Source: Gemmatimonadaceae bacterium
GTDB lineage: Bacteria; Gemmatimonadota; Gemmatimonadetes; Gemmatimonadales; Gemmatimonadaceae
Assembly: GCA_025357975.1 (NCBI GenBank)
Contig: JANYKY010000360.1
Span: forward strand, 1-12,701
DNA: 12,701 nucleotides
Direction of reading: 5' to 3'
The notes beneath the pieces were generated by a model. That model made no database searches. It had not been told where the DNA came from and saw only the letters and a list, made by a program, of their open reading frames with translations. Of this stretch, positions 1 to 7,432 are shown piece after piece. Every line of letters starts with the position of its first letter. The first letter of the stretch is position 1. Position numbers and translations under genes: made by a program.

Positions 1-582
1 GAGCTGGTGGCGGCGGTTCACGACAATTTGCGCAATCTTGGGTTGGATGCGATCGAGGTCGTTAACCTGCGCCTCTGGGGTACAGGACACGAAGCGGCCG
101 AGGAATCGGTGGCGGAGCGTTTCACTGCTCTTGCCGAGCTCAGGGAGCAGGGACTGGTCAGGCACCTCGGGCTTAGCAACGTCACGTCCAGTCAAATCGA
201 GGAAGCGCGTGCAATTGCGCCGGTGGTGTGCGTGCAGAATCAATACAACCTCGCACACCGTCATGACGATGCGATGGTGGATGACCTCGCGTCAAAGGGC
301 ATCGCCTATGTGCCCTTCTTCCCACTCGGCGGATTCAGCCGGCTGCAGTCGTCGATACTCTCGGATGTCGCCACGCGGTTGAACGCGACGCCCATGCAGG
401 TGGCACTCGCCTGGCTGTTGCATCGTGCACCGAACATCCTGTTGATTCCGGGCACGTCGTCCCTCAGCCATTTGCATGAGAACATGGCGGCAGGTCGGTT
501 GACAATTCCTGACGACGCAATGACCGAGTTGGCCGGCATCGCCGGCGAGGGAGAAAGCATCAGTCGGAGTGCGACCTCCTAG
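1..582 (+). CDS. pdxI: Aldo/keto reductase, YdbC/PdxI-like (5'-truncated)
   Basis: This is the C-terminal 193 residues of an aldo/keto reductase; the reading frame is open from base 1, so the true start lies upstream of the window. The family folds as a TIM barrel and reduces carbonyls with NADPH in the cytoplasm. The visible part carries LGLSN (visible residues 56-60), QNQYN (79-83) and the cofactor-binding stretch IPGTSS followed by HLHEN (149-161). From memory it matches E. coli YdbC (PdxI, pyridoxal reductase of vitamin B6 salvage) closely, for example AVHDNLRNLGLD and IAYVPFFPLGGF. The position of the usual catalytic His (in DLYxxH) reads EVVNLR (19-24), so His is replaced by Arg, as I recall for the YdbC group. 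The catalytic Tyr, Lys and Asp lie outside the window. Family assignment is firm; the B6 substrate is inferred from resemblance only. No functional link to the downstream genes is evident. Confidence 0.9.
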   Translation, partial: ELVAAVHDNLRNLGLDAIEVVNLRLWGTGHEAAEESVAERFTALAELREQGLVRHLGLSNVTSSQIEEARAIAPVVCVQNQYNLAHRHDDAMVDDLASKGIAYVPFFPLGGFSRLQSSILSDVATRLNATPMQVALAWLLHRAPNILLIPGTSSLSHLHENMAAGRLTIPDDAMTELAGIAGEGESISRSATS

Positions 583-597
583 GCCCAGCCGACCTAC

Positions 598-632
598 GGG
601 GCTTCGACTCGGAAAAGACTGTGCGAAGCCTC
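598..632 (+). terminator. Stem-loop after the aldo/keto reductase (candidate terminator, no T-tract)
   Basis: GGCTTCG at 600-606 is perfectly complementary to CGAAGCC at 624-630. The stem extends by a G-U and a G-C pair to 598/632 and encloses a 17-base loop. It begins 15 bases after the reductase stop codon. No run of T follows, so it is not a canonical intrinsic terminator; it could act as an RNA 3'-end stabiliser or a factor-dependent site. It also overlaps the far-upstream GTG at 621, which argues against that codon as the start of the next gene. Confidence 0.35.
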
Positions 633-643
633 CGGCCTCGCTG

Positions 644-649
644 TATCTT
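644..649 (+). promoter_or_regulatory. Possible -10 element upstream of the lipoprotein-kinase-MBL unit
   Basis: TATCTT matches the TATAAT consensus at 4 of 6 positions and lies 40 bases before the preferred lipoprotein start at 690. I find no convincing -35 hexamer 16-18 bases upstream, so this is weak. The 107-base gap 583-689 otherwise holds only the stem-loop at 598-632. Confidence 0.2.
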
Positions 650-689
650 CGCGGCTGAGCAATCCTCCTTGCCGCCACTAACTCCGGAA

Positions 690-1196
690 ATGCGAAACGT
701 CATCTCCTGCTGCACCATCCTTACATTTATCGCCGCTTGTTCCCCGACATCAAGATCAAACCCGGCAACAACAGGCGCTTCGACGTCATCTGCCGACTCC
801 GCCACACGAGATTCCGCAGCCCACAAAGCCCACGAGAATTACGTGCGCGTCATCAACTCCAATAACGTCGACTCGCTCGTGTCGATGATGACCGATGACG
901 TCATTTTCCTTGCCGCTGATGCAAAGCCGATCGTCGGGAAGCCTGCCGTGCGCGCATGGGCAAACGATTATGAGAAAGCATTCCACACTCATTGGGACAA
1001 GCCGGTCCAGGAATTCACCGTGTCGGGCGATAACGCAATCGAGCGCTACAACTACACGTCCACCGACACGCCTGTGGCGGGTGGCAAACCGGTCATCGAT
1101 ACGGGCTGGGGATTGGTGATCTACCATCGCGACCCCGACGGGATATGGCGCGTCTCGCGCGATGCGTTTGGCCCTGACCATCCGCCAGCAAAGTAG
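690..1196 (+). CDS. SnoaL/DUF4440-like (NTF2-fold) lipoprotein
   Basis: The product is a 168-residue predicted lipoprotein. From the ATG at 690 the N-terminus is short and hydrophobic and ends in a lipobox, IAAC, with the lipidated Cys at residue 17. The frame stays open upstream to a GTG at 621, but that start would bury the signal peptide behind 23 residues and falls inside a stem-loop, so 690 is preferred. Residues 18-43 are a Ser/Thr/Ala-rich tether. Residues about 45-160 resemble SnoaL-like/DUF4440 proteins: a helix (YVRVINSNNVDSLVSMM), then DDVIFLAADAKPIVGKPAV, and a terminal strand ending in GIWRVSRDAF. These small cone-shaped folds bind ligands or catalyse diverse reactions, so no specific function can be given. 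The gene ends 9 bases before the kinase, suggesting co-transcription and an envelope-located partner for the kinase. Fold family is fairly sure; role is unknown. Confidence 0.82.
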   Translation: MRNVISCCTILTFIAACSPTSRSNPATTGASTSSADSATRDSAAHKAHENYVRVINSNNVDSLVSMMTDDVIFLAADAKPIVGKPAVRAWANDYEKAFHTHWDKPVQEFTVSGDNAIERYNYTSTDTPVAGGKPVIDTGWGLVIYHRDPDGIWRVSRDAFGPDHPPAK

Positions 1197-1205
1197 CGAA
1201 ATAGT

Positions 1206-3779
1206 ATGAGCGACCAGCTCGAACGCCTCACCGCTGCGCTCGCCGACCGATACCGTATCGAGCGCGAGCTCGGTGCAGGTGGAATGGCCACGGTCTATCT
1301 GGCCGAGGACCTGAAGCACAACCGAAAGGTCGCGGTGAAGGTGCTGAAGCCCGAGCTCGCCGTGGCTATTGGTGCCGAGCGTTTTCTGGCAGAGATAAAG
1401 ACGACGGCCAACCTGCAGCATCCGCATATTCTGGCTCTTCACGATTCGGGCGAAGTGAACGGCACAGTGTTCTACGTGATGCCGTATGTCGAGGGTGAAT
1501 CACTTCGCGATCGTCTCGACAGAGAGAAGCAGCTTCCGATAGACGATTCGCTGCGCATTGCGGCTGAGGTGGCTGATGCGCTCGAGTACGCGCACGAGCA
1601 CGGCGTAATTCATCGCGACATCAAGCCCGAGAATATTCTGCTTCAACGCGGGCATGCTGTCGTCGCTGATTTTGGAATTGCGCTAGCCGCATCGAAGACG
1701 GGCGGCGGGCGCATGACCGAGACCGGAATGTCGCTCGGCACTCCGATGTATATGAGTCCCGAGCAGGCGATGGGCGCGCGTGAAGTGGACGGGCGTACGG
1801 ATATCTACTCGCTCGGCTGCGTTTTGTACGAGATGCTTGTCGGCGAGCCGCCGTTTGTCGGGCCGACTGCGCAGGCGATTGTTGCAAAGGTCATCACGGA
1901 ATCTCCCCGCAGTCTCACTGCGCAGCGTCGCAGTGTGCCTCCGCATGTTGATTCGACAGTCGAGAAAGCGCTCGAAAAGCTTCCGGCCGATCGCTTTGCG
2001 TCCGCTGCCGCGTTTGCGGAATCGCTTCGGGATAGCAATTCAGCCTCCCGCGGCTCGAGTCGATCGATCGCTCTTACCGCTCGACCGCGCTCCCTTGCAA
2101 ACACCGTCACGCGTTTGGTTGGGGGAGCAACCCTCGCTCTCGCACTGATTGGCGGCGCATACATCGCAGGTCGTCGCTCGACATCGGGAAACGCGAACGA
2201 CGACATGCTCATGCAGCAGAGAACGTTCGAAGCTCAGAAGGTTTTCTCTGCGCGATACACGACAGGCGGTGACATCGTGTATAGCGCTGCGGACACTGGA
2301 GATGTTCCCCGAATATTCATGCTGACATCAGCTTATCCCAAGCCGCGATCGGTTAGCGATCAGGGAATCGACCTCCTTTCCATATCGTCGAAAGACGAGA
2401 TGGCAGTCCTCGTTGGCGCTGTCCACAGTCACCACAGGGTATTTACGGGCACGCTTGCACAGATGCCGGTAGTTGGGGGCACACCGCGCGAATTGCTCGC
2501 CAACGTTCATGACGCCGACTGGTCGCCAGACGGCGTGCAGCTCGCGGCCGTGCACGATGTCAACAGCAAGGACGTTCTCGAGTACCCGATTGGCACAGTC
2601 ATCTACAGTACGCCCGGATATCTGAGCGACATACGCTTTTCTCCGGACGGACAACGTATTGCCTTCAACGAGCATCCCGAAAAAGGCGATGACCGGGGTG
2701 CCGTCGCGGTCGTGGACCTCAAGGGAAATCACAAGGTTCTCACGCCACAATATCCTGCGCTGCAGGGGATTGCGTGGTTGCCAGGCGGAAGCAGAATTGC
2801 CTATAGCGCGGGGATTGACGGTGGCCTGAATCAGGTCAATGAAGTAACGCTGGACGCTAAGGTTTTTTTGGGCTCGCCCGGCGTAGGCGACGCGACGATT
2901 CAGGACATTGCATCAGACGGCCGACATCTGATTATCCGTTCGGATGCCTTCACGCGCATATGGTCGAAACGGGCTGCCGACGCGGCTGCAAAAGATTTTT
3001 CGTGGCTCAACATCAGCTTCTTCCCAATTCTTTCGCCTGACGGCTCTCTGCTCGTGTTCGGCGATGGCTCCTCGACCGCAGGGCAAAATTACGCCGTGAT
3101 GCTGCGCCGTACTGACGGATCAGCAGCCGTGCGGCTTGGCGAAGGCTCGGGCCTCGGATTGTCGCGCGACAAGCAATGGGTGGTAAGCGATGTACCCTCG
3201 GTGCCGGTGAAGCTCATGCTCTATCCGACCGGTGCCGGAACCGCGCGCAGACTCGACCACGGTGAATTTGCAGGCATCGTCGCCGCATCTTTTCTCGGTG
3301 ACGGCAGCCAGCTGCTGGTATGCGGAAACGAGCCTAAGCACGCTATGCGCTGCTACGTCAGGCCAATCGGTGAGGGAGCGATGCGCGCATTCACGCCCGA
3401 AGGTATACGCTCGGCGACCGCATCCCCGGACGGTCAAAGCATTGTCGCCATGACTGCCGACAACGTCTACCGACAGTTCGCTATACGCGATGGCGCCTCC
3501 GAGGGTGTCCCGGGCCTGACGCCAGATGATCATGTACTTCGATATAGTCCTGACGGAAAGTCATTGTGGATTAAGCGGGGCAACTCGGAGCCTGTGCATG
3601 TCGAACAGGTTGACTTGAAAACGGGAGCGCGCAGCCCACTGCTGCCCGAATTCGGCACGCGCCGGACCGGCGTGCTCAATGTCGTGGAAGTTGCACTCGC
3701 TGATGATCCGAAAAATTACGCGTACATAGAGCGCGAGTCAGTGAGCTATTTATTTGAGCTGAAGCGAGCGACAAAATGA
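1206..3779 (+). CDS. Transmembrane Ser/Thr protein kinase with C-terminal PD40 beta-propeller
   Basis: This 857-residue eukaryotic-like (Hanks-type) kinase has all the catalytic elements. The glycine loop GAGGMATV is at 23-30, the ATP-binding Lys at 45, the helix-C Glu at 63, HRD at 136-138 with Asn143, DFG at 155-157 and SPE at 184-186. It is an RD kinase, so activation-loop phosphorylation (TETGMSLGT) is plausible. One membrane span lies at about 306-321. Residues from about 340 to the end contain PD40/WD40-like propeller repeats with SPDG turns, for example at 439-443, 478-482, 609-613, 739-743 and 780-784. The expected topology is kinase in the cytoplasm and propeller in the periplasm, acting as a receptor. 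The ATG at 1206 puts the kinase fold 15 residues in, the usual distance; no clear Shine-Dalgarno precedes it. The stop overlaps the next gene by 4 bases. Kinase function is very likely; ligand and substrates are unknown. Confidence 0.95.
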   Translation: MSDQLERLTAALADRYRIERELGAGGMATVYLAEDLKHNRKVAVKVLKPELAVAIGAERFLAEIKTTANLQHPHILALHDSGEVNGTVFYVMPYVEGESLRDRLDREKQLPIDDSLRIAAEVADALEYAHEHGVIHRDIKPENILLQRGHAVVADFGIALAASKTGGGRMTETGMSLGTPMYMSPEQAMGAREVDGRTDIYSLGCVLYEMLVGEPPFVGPTAQAIVAKVITESPRSLTAQRRSVPPHVDSTVEKALEKLPADRFASAAAFAESLRDSNSASRGSSRSIALTARPRSLANTVTRLVGGATLALALIGGAYIAGRRSTSGNANDDMLMQQRTFEAQKVFSARYTTGGDIVYSAADTGDVPRIFMLTSAYPKPRSVSDQGIDLLSISSKDEMAVLVGAVHSHHRVFTGTLAQMPVVGGTPRELLANVHDADWSPDGVQLAAVHDVNSKDVLEYPIGTVIYSTPGYLSDIRFSPDGQRIAFNEHPEKGDDRGAVAVVDLKGNHKVLTPQYPALQGIAWLPGGSRIAYSAGIDGGLNQVNEVTLDAKVFLGSPGVGDATIQDIASDGRHLIIRSDAFTRIWSKRAADAAAKDFSWLNISFFPILSPDGSLLVFGDGSSTAGQNYAVMLRRTDGSAAVRLGEGSGLGLSRDKQWVVSDVPSVPVKLMLYPTGAGTARRLDHGEFAGIVAASFLGDGSQLLVCGNEPKHAMRCYVRPIGEGAMRAFTPEGIRSATASPDGQSIVAMTADNVYRQFAIRDGASEGVPGLTPDDHVLRYSPDGKSLWIKRGNSEPVHVEQVDLKTGARSPLLPEFGTRRTGVLNVVEVALADDPKNYAYIERESVSYLFELKRATK

Positions 3780-4708
3780 GGCTCGCGTTGCTGACTGTTG
3801 TGTGCGTGCTGAGTTCCTCCATCGCACCGTCAACGGTTCCCGCTCAGTCGTCACGAACGCAGATCGTCATGCTCGGCACTGGCACGCCGATTCCCGATCC
3901 CGATCGCAGCGGCCCGGCTGTCGCGATTGTTGTCGATTCAGTCGCGTATCTCTTCGATGCGGGAGCGGGAGTCGTGCGCCGCGCGGCCGCGGCTGGACGA
4001 AACGGAATCAAGGCCTTCGCGCCGCGCTCAACAAACGGGCAACCATCGCCTCGCTTCGATCGCGTCTTTCTTACTCATCTGCATTCCGATCACACCCTCG
4101 GACTCGCAGATGTAATCCTTACTCCGTGGATTCAGGGGCGCGTTGCACCGCTCGATATTTACGGACCACCCGGCACACAGCACCTAGTCAACGGAATTCT
4201 CGACGGCAACGCGGAAGACATCGCCGAGCGCACTCATTCCTCCGGTGGTCCGTCAATGAACGGATGGAAATCGGTCGTTCACGAGATTGCTCAAGGCGAG
4301 GTATTTCGCGACTCGCAAATCACTGTCAGCGCCTTTGTCGTTCCGCACGCCGACTGGAAGTACGCGTTTGGATATCGCATTCAAACTCCCGATCGGACCA
4401 TTGTGATCAGTGGCGATACGCGTCCGACTGACGTGTTCGCTCGCCAGTGCAATGGATGCGACGTCCTGATTCACGAGGTCTATTCCAACTCCGGCTTCGC
4501 GACCCTTCCGAAACTGCGTCAGATCTATCATGCCCACGCGCACACATCGGCTACTGAAGTTGGCGATATCGCAACGCTGGCGAAGCCAAAGCTGCTCATT
4601 CTCACACACCAGCTTTTCTTCGGGGCTTCAGACGAAACGCTGCTCTCTGAAGTGCGCTCGCATTTCAGCGGGCGCGTGGTGTCAGCGAAGGATCTCGACG
4701 TTTACTGA
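3776..4708 (+). CDS. Exported metallo-beta-lactamase-fold hydrolase, RNase Z-like subgroup
   Basis: The product has 310 residues with a signal peptide at about 1-23 (hydrophobic core LALLTVVCVL, cleavage likely after VPA), so it probably works in the periplasm. The mature part opens with IVMLGTGTPIPDPDRSGPA, typical of the RNase Z/arylsulfatase-like branch of the MBL superfamily. The dinuclear metal site looks complete: HLHSDH at 101-106, His191 in PHAD, Asp214 in SGDT and His278 in LTHQ. His256 within HAHTSA fits the conserved RNase Z-like active-site His. Length and motifs suggest a hydrolase of phosphodiester or ester bonds. An exported member is unlikely to be the tRNA-processing enzyme, so another substrate is inferred. 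The start codon overlaps the kinase stop as ATGA, a classic sign of translational coupling, which ties its amount to that of the kinase. Enzyme class is firm; substrate is unknown. Confidence 0.9.
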   Translation: MRLALLTVVCVLSSSIAPSTVPAQSSRTQIVMLGTGTPIPDPDRSGPAVAIVVDSVAYLFDAGAGVVRRAAAAGRNGIKAFAPRSTNGQPSPRFDRVFLTHLHSDHTLGLADVILTPWIQGRVAPLDIYGPPGTQHLVNGILDGNAEDIAERTHSSGGPSMNGWKSVVHEIAQGEVFRDSQITVSAFVVPHADWKYAFGYRIQTPDRTIVISGDTRPTDVFARQCNGCDVLIHEVYSNSGFATLPKLRQIYHAHAHTSATEVGDIATLAKPKLLILTHQLFFGASDETLLSEVRSHFSGRVVSAKDLDVY

Positions 4709-4743
4709 CAGAGTCCGCTACGGGCGCGGTTTCAACCCTGTCA
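4706..4743. terminator. Weak composite stem-loop spanning both convergent stop codons
   Basis: TGACAG (4706-4711) pairs with CTGTCA (4738-4743). Inside, CCGC (4715-4718) pairs with GCGG (4726-4729) around a 7-base loop, leaving an asymmetric internal loop. The structure covers the stop codon of the MBL gene (4706-4708) and that of the opposing kinase (4718-4720). Only 9 bases separate the two genes, so any terminator must use coding sequence. There is no T-tract on either side, so a bidirectional terminator role is speculative. Confidence 0.25.
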
Positions 4744-7420
4744 CCTTCGCCACCCAGACGTCGCTCTGCAAATCGCTAAGGGTGAAGTAAAGCCAGCCAG
4801 CGTGCTCAGCGATACCGATCGACGCATTGCTGTGGGGCCGCGCTGCTTCGTCGAAGCGAAGAACCTCACGTATCGCTCCATCGGTCAGACGCAACGCGAC
4901 GACAACGCCCGAACGTGCTCCGGAATAGTTGAGGAAATACATCGTTGTTCCGTCACTCGAAACAACACCTGCCGCGTTTCCGGATGGCAGCCAGTCATCC
5001 TTGACTGGCCCGCTTATCCGCCGAGCCACACCGCCAGCAATCGGCTGAGAGACATAGCTCAGCGATGAATCAACGCCGATCAGGGCTGCCCCACTGTCAG
5101 CCCACGCGGGGCTAAGAAGAAATCCTTTAAAGGCAACATTGGTTGGGGCACTCCACCCGCCTTCACCCTCACGTGTCGATACCTGGATGGTCTGGTTCCT
5201 CCAGCGGGAAACAGTCGAGACCGCATTCTGCACCACCCATGCGATGCGCCTTCCGTCGGGAGACCAGTTGCCATTGCGCTCATCCGGCGCCGTTCCAGGA
5301 GAAACCTGCACCGGCGTCCCGCCGTTGATCCCAATGACAAAGACACGTCTGAGCCCATTTGAGATAGTGTGATACGTCACCTCTTTTCCATCGGGGGAGA
5401 ATACCGGCTTGAACGATGAACCCAATCCGTGCGTTAGTTGCTGAACTGGTCCACCGTCAACTGACATCCGGAAGATCTGCATGACTCCCGCCCGATCGGA
5501 ATCGAATACCAGCCAGCGTCCATCCCGCGAGACATCGAGTGCTTCAGTAGTCTGACGGTCATTCGATACTGGAATGGCACCTCGACTCGATATCCATCCA
5601 GTTTTCGGAATCCGTGCCTTCCAGATGTTCGTCTGGTACGTCGCGACCGAATACGCGAGCTGGCTGCCTTCGGCGGAGAGAGAAATCAGCGACGGGTTGA
5701 GTCCCGTGCTTATCCGCTGCGCCGTGCCCGCTGGCTTGCCCTGACTTGTGAGATTGATCTGGTAGACATCGCGCACTCCGCCGAGTGCCGAGACAATGAG
5801 AAGGCGACGACTATCGGGAGCCCATGTTGGGCTCGTGTTGATTCCGTCGAACGATGTGAGAGCCACTGGCGTGCCGCCAGCGGCGGGGATCAGCCAGATT
5901 CTGCTCGCTGCAATGTTGTAGTTGCGGAAATAGGCGCTGTTCCCGGACACGAACGCGATCCATTTCCCATCCGGCGACCACGCCGGAGAATGAGGGTCCT
6001 GAACTCGAGTAACGAATCGCGGAGTCTCGTGATCCTCTCCGCCGATGAATAACGAGTCAACGACGAAATAAGCGACGTGCCGTCCGTCGGGTGACCAGCA
6101 CCCGAAACTCGCACGCGGGTCGATCACAGTTCCCTCGCCGCCGAGAGCGGGACGGACCTCCAGACCTTGCGGCCCTGCAACGAGCAGTCGATCGCCGTTG
6201 GGCGACCATGCTGTCGGTCGCAATGCGCCCGCGATCTGAACCGCATCACCACCGTCTGTTCTCCGAAATTCCACGTGAGCCGAACTGTCTGACGGACCAA
6301 ATGCCAGATACGCGACGGACTTGCCATCTGGCGCGATCGTCGGTGACTCTTCCATTCCTGCCAGGCGAGTCAATTGAGAGCTTGCCGTCAGCACCGCTGT
6401 AAGGGGCGGACGATGAAGCAGCCACCAAATCCCGGCTCCAGCGAAGACGGCGACGCCTACGCCGGCAAACGCAAAACGTCGCCACATGGGCGGAGGGAGC
6501 TCGACCGTCATAACACGCACGGAATTTGGCGCGGTTTGCTCAGCGCTCGGCGTAACGACAGTGTTGAGTCGCGTTAACAAGTCGCTCGCGCTCGCCGGTC
6601 GCTCTACTGGATTCTTCGCGAGTGTCTGCATCACCAGATCGGCAACGTCGCGCGGAATTTCCGCGTTACTCTCGGAGAGTGGACGTGGTTGTTCCGCGAT
6701 ATGAGCTGCGATCAGCTGCGAGGTACCTGTCTTCCCGGCAAAAGGATGTACGCCCGCAAGCAGCTCGTACGCGACAACGGCCCACGAGTAGAGATCCGAT
6801 CGAGTGCTCACAGCCTCGCCCACTGCCTGTTCCGGCGCCATGTACGCCGGAGTACCGATGCTGCTGCCAACCTGAGTCAGTGTGCCGTCGTCGCTGCGCG
6901 GAGCATGAACATCCTGTGTACGCGCGGCACTTATTGCCTTAGCTATCCCGAAGTCGGTCACGACAGCAGTGCCGCCAGAGAGCAAAATATTGTCGGGCTT
7001 GATGTCGCGGTGGATCACACCTTCTGCGTGCGCGTATGCAAGAGCTCGGGCAACGTCCCGCAAAACGTGGATTCGATCCGGCATGGGCAGCGATGTGCCG
7101 TTCGACATCAACGCCCTCAGCGACTCTCCCTTCACAAAGGGCATTGTGTAGTAGGGCAAGCCAGCCGACTCACCGGCGGTCAGTACCGGCACAATGTTGG
7201 CCTGCTGCAATCGCGCAGCGGTCGCGATCTCACGAGCGAATCGTTCGGCACTGACCCCTGCCGCCAGGTCGGGAGCCAGCACCTTTACCACCACCTCTCG
7301 CCCAAGCGACGTCTCGTGCGCGACGAACACGCGGGACATTCCACCGCCGCCAAGTTCGCGGTCGAGTCTATAAGCATCGCCGAGCGTCATCTGAAGCTGG
7401 GTGCGGAGGTCGTCGCTCAT
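4718..7420 (-). CDS. Transmembrane Ser/Thr protein kinase with C-terminal PD40 beta-propeller (second copy)
   Basis: This 900-residue Hanks-type kinase has the same layout as the kinase at 1206-3779 but belongs to a different subfamily (GGGGMSRVF glycine loop, LQQANIVPVL). Catalytic Lys46, helix-C Glu64, HRD at 137-139, Asn144, DFG at 156-158 and APE at 195-197 are all present. The activation segment is LTQVGSSIGTPAYMAPEQ. A membrane span lies at about 316-335 (FAFAGVGVAVFAGAGIWWLL), followed by a propeller with SPDG/SPNG turns at 405-409, 442-446, 481-485, 674-678 and 719-723, predicted to be periplasmic. The ATG at 7420 is 12 bases after the stop of the TonB-dependent receptor gene, so the two are almost certainly one transcript. 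No good Shine-Dalgarno is visible, so translation may depend on the upstream gene. Kinase activity is very likely; that the propeller senses the receptor or its cargo is inference. Confidence 0.95.
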   Translation of the reverse strand: MSDDLRTQLQMTLGDAYRLDRELGGGGMSRVFVAHETSLGREVVVKVLAPDLAAGVSAERFAREIATAARLQQANIVPVLTAGESAGLPYYTMPFVKGESLRALMSNGTSLPMPDRIHVLRDVARALAYAHAEGVIHRDIKPDNILLSGGTAVVTDFGIAKAISAARTQDVHAPRSDDGTLTQVGSSIGTPAYMAPEQAVGEAVSTRSDLYSWAVVAYELLAGVHPFAGKTGTSQLIAAHIAEQPRPLSESNAEIPRDVADLVMQTLAKNPVERPASASDLLTRLNTVVTPSAEQTAPNSVRVMTVELPPPMWRRFAFAGVGVAVFAGAGIWWLLHRPPLTAVLTASSQLTRLAGMEESPTIAPDGKSVAYLAFGPSDSSAHVEFRRTDGGDAVQIAGALRPTAWSPNGDRLLVAGPQGLEVRPALGGEGTVIDPRASFGCWSPDGRHVAYFVVDSLFIGGEDHETPRFVTRVQDPHSPAWSPDGKWIAFVSGNSAYFRNYNIAASRIWLIPAAGGTPVALTSFDGINTSPTWAPDSRRLLIVSALGGVRDVYQINLTSQGKPAGTAQRISTGLNPSLISLSAEGSQLAYSVATYQTNIWKARIPKTGWISSRGAIPVSNDRQTTEALDVSRDGRWLVFDSDRAGVMQIFRMSVDGGPVQQLTHGLGSSFKPVFSPDGKEVTYHTISNGLRRVFVIGINGGTPVQVSPGTAPDERNGNWSPDGRRIAWVVQNAVSTVSRWRNQTIQVSTREGEGGWSAPTNVAFKGFLLSPAWADSGAALIGVDSSLSYVSQPIAGGVARRISGPVKDDWLPSGNAAGVVSSDGTTMYFLNYSGARSGVVVALRLTDGAIREVLRFDEAARPHSNASIGIAEHAGWLYFTLSDLQSDVWVAKVTGLKPRP

Positions 7421-7432
7421 GCGACAAACCGG

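Noticed and set aside
621..689. GTG at 621 as the start of the lipoprotein gene
   Set aside because: It would place a charged 23-residue extension before the signal peptide and lies within a stem-loop. The ATG at 690 gives a standard lipobox with Cys17.
786..1442. A 218-codon minus-strand open frame opposite the lipoprotein and the kinase start
   Set aside because: It is antisense to conserved lipoprotein and kinase sequence and shows no recognisable domain, so it is a shadow frame.
2863..2869. Run of seven T in the first PD40 kinase gene, a possible slippage or sequencing-error site
   Set aside because: The frame is open and the propeller repeats continue normally on both sides, so no frameshift is needed.
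1206..7420. The tail-to-tail PD40 kinases as a recent inverted duplication
   Set aside because: The two proteins differ in glycine loop, activation segment, linker and propeller sequence, and I see no long nucleotide match between them.
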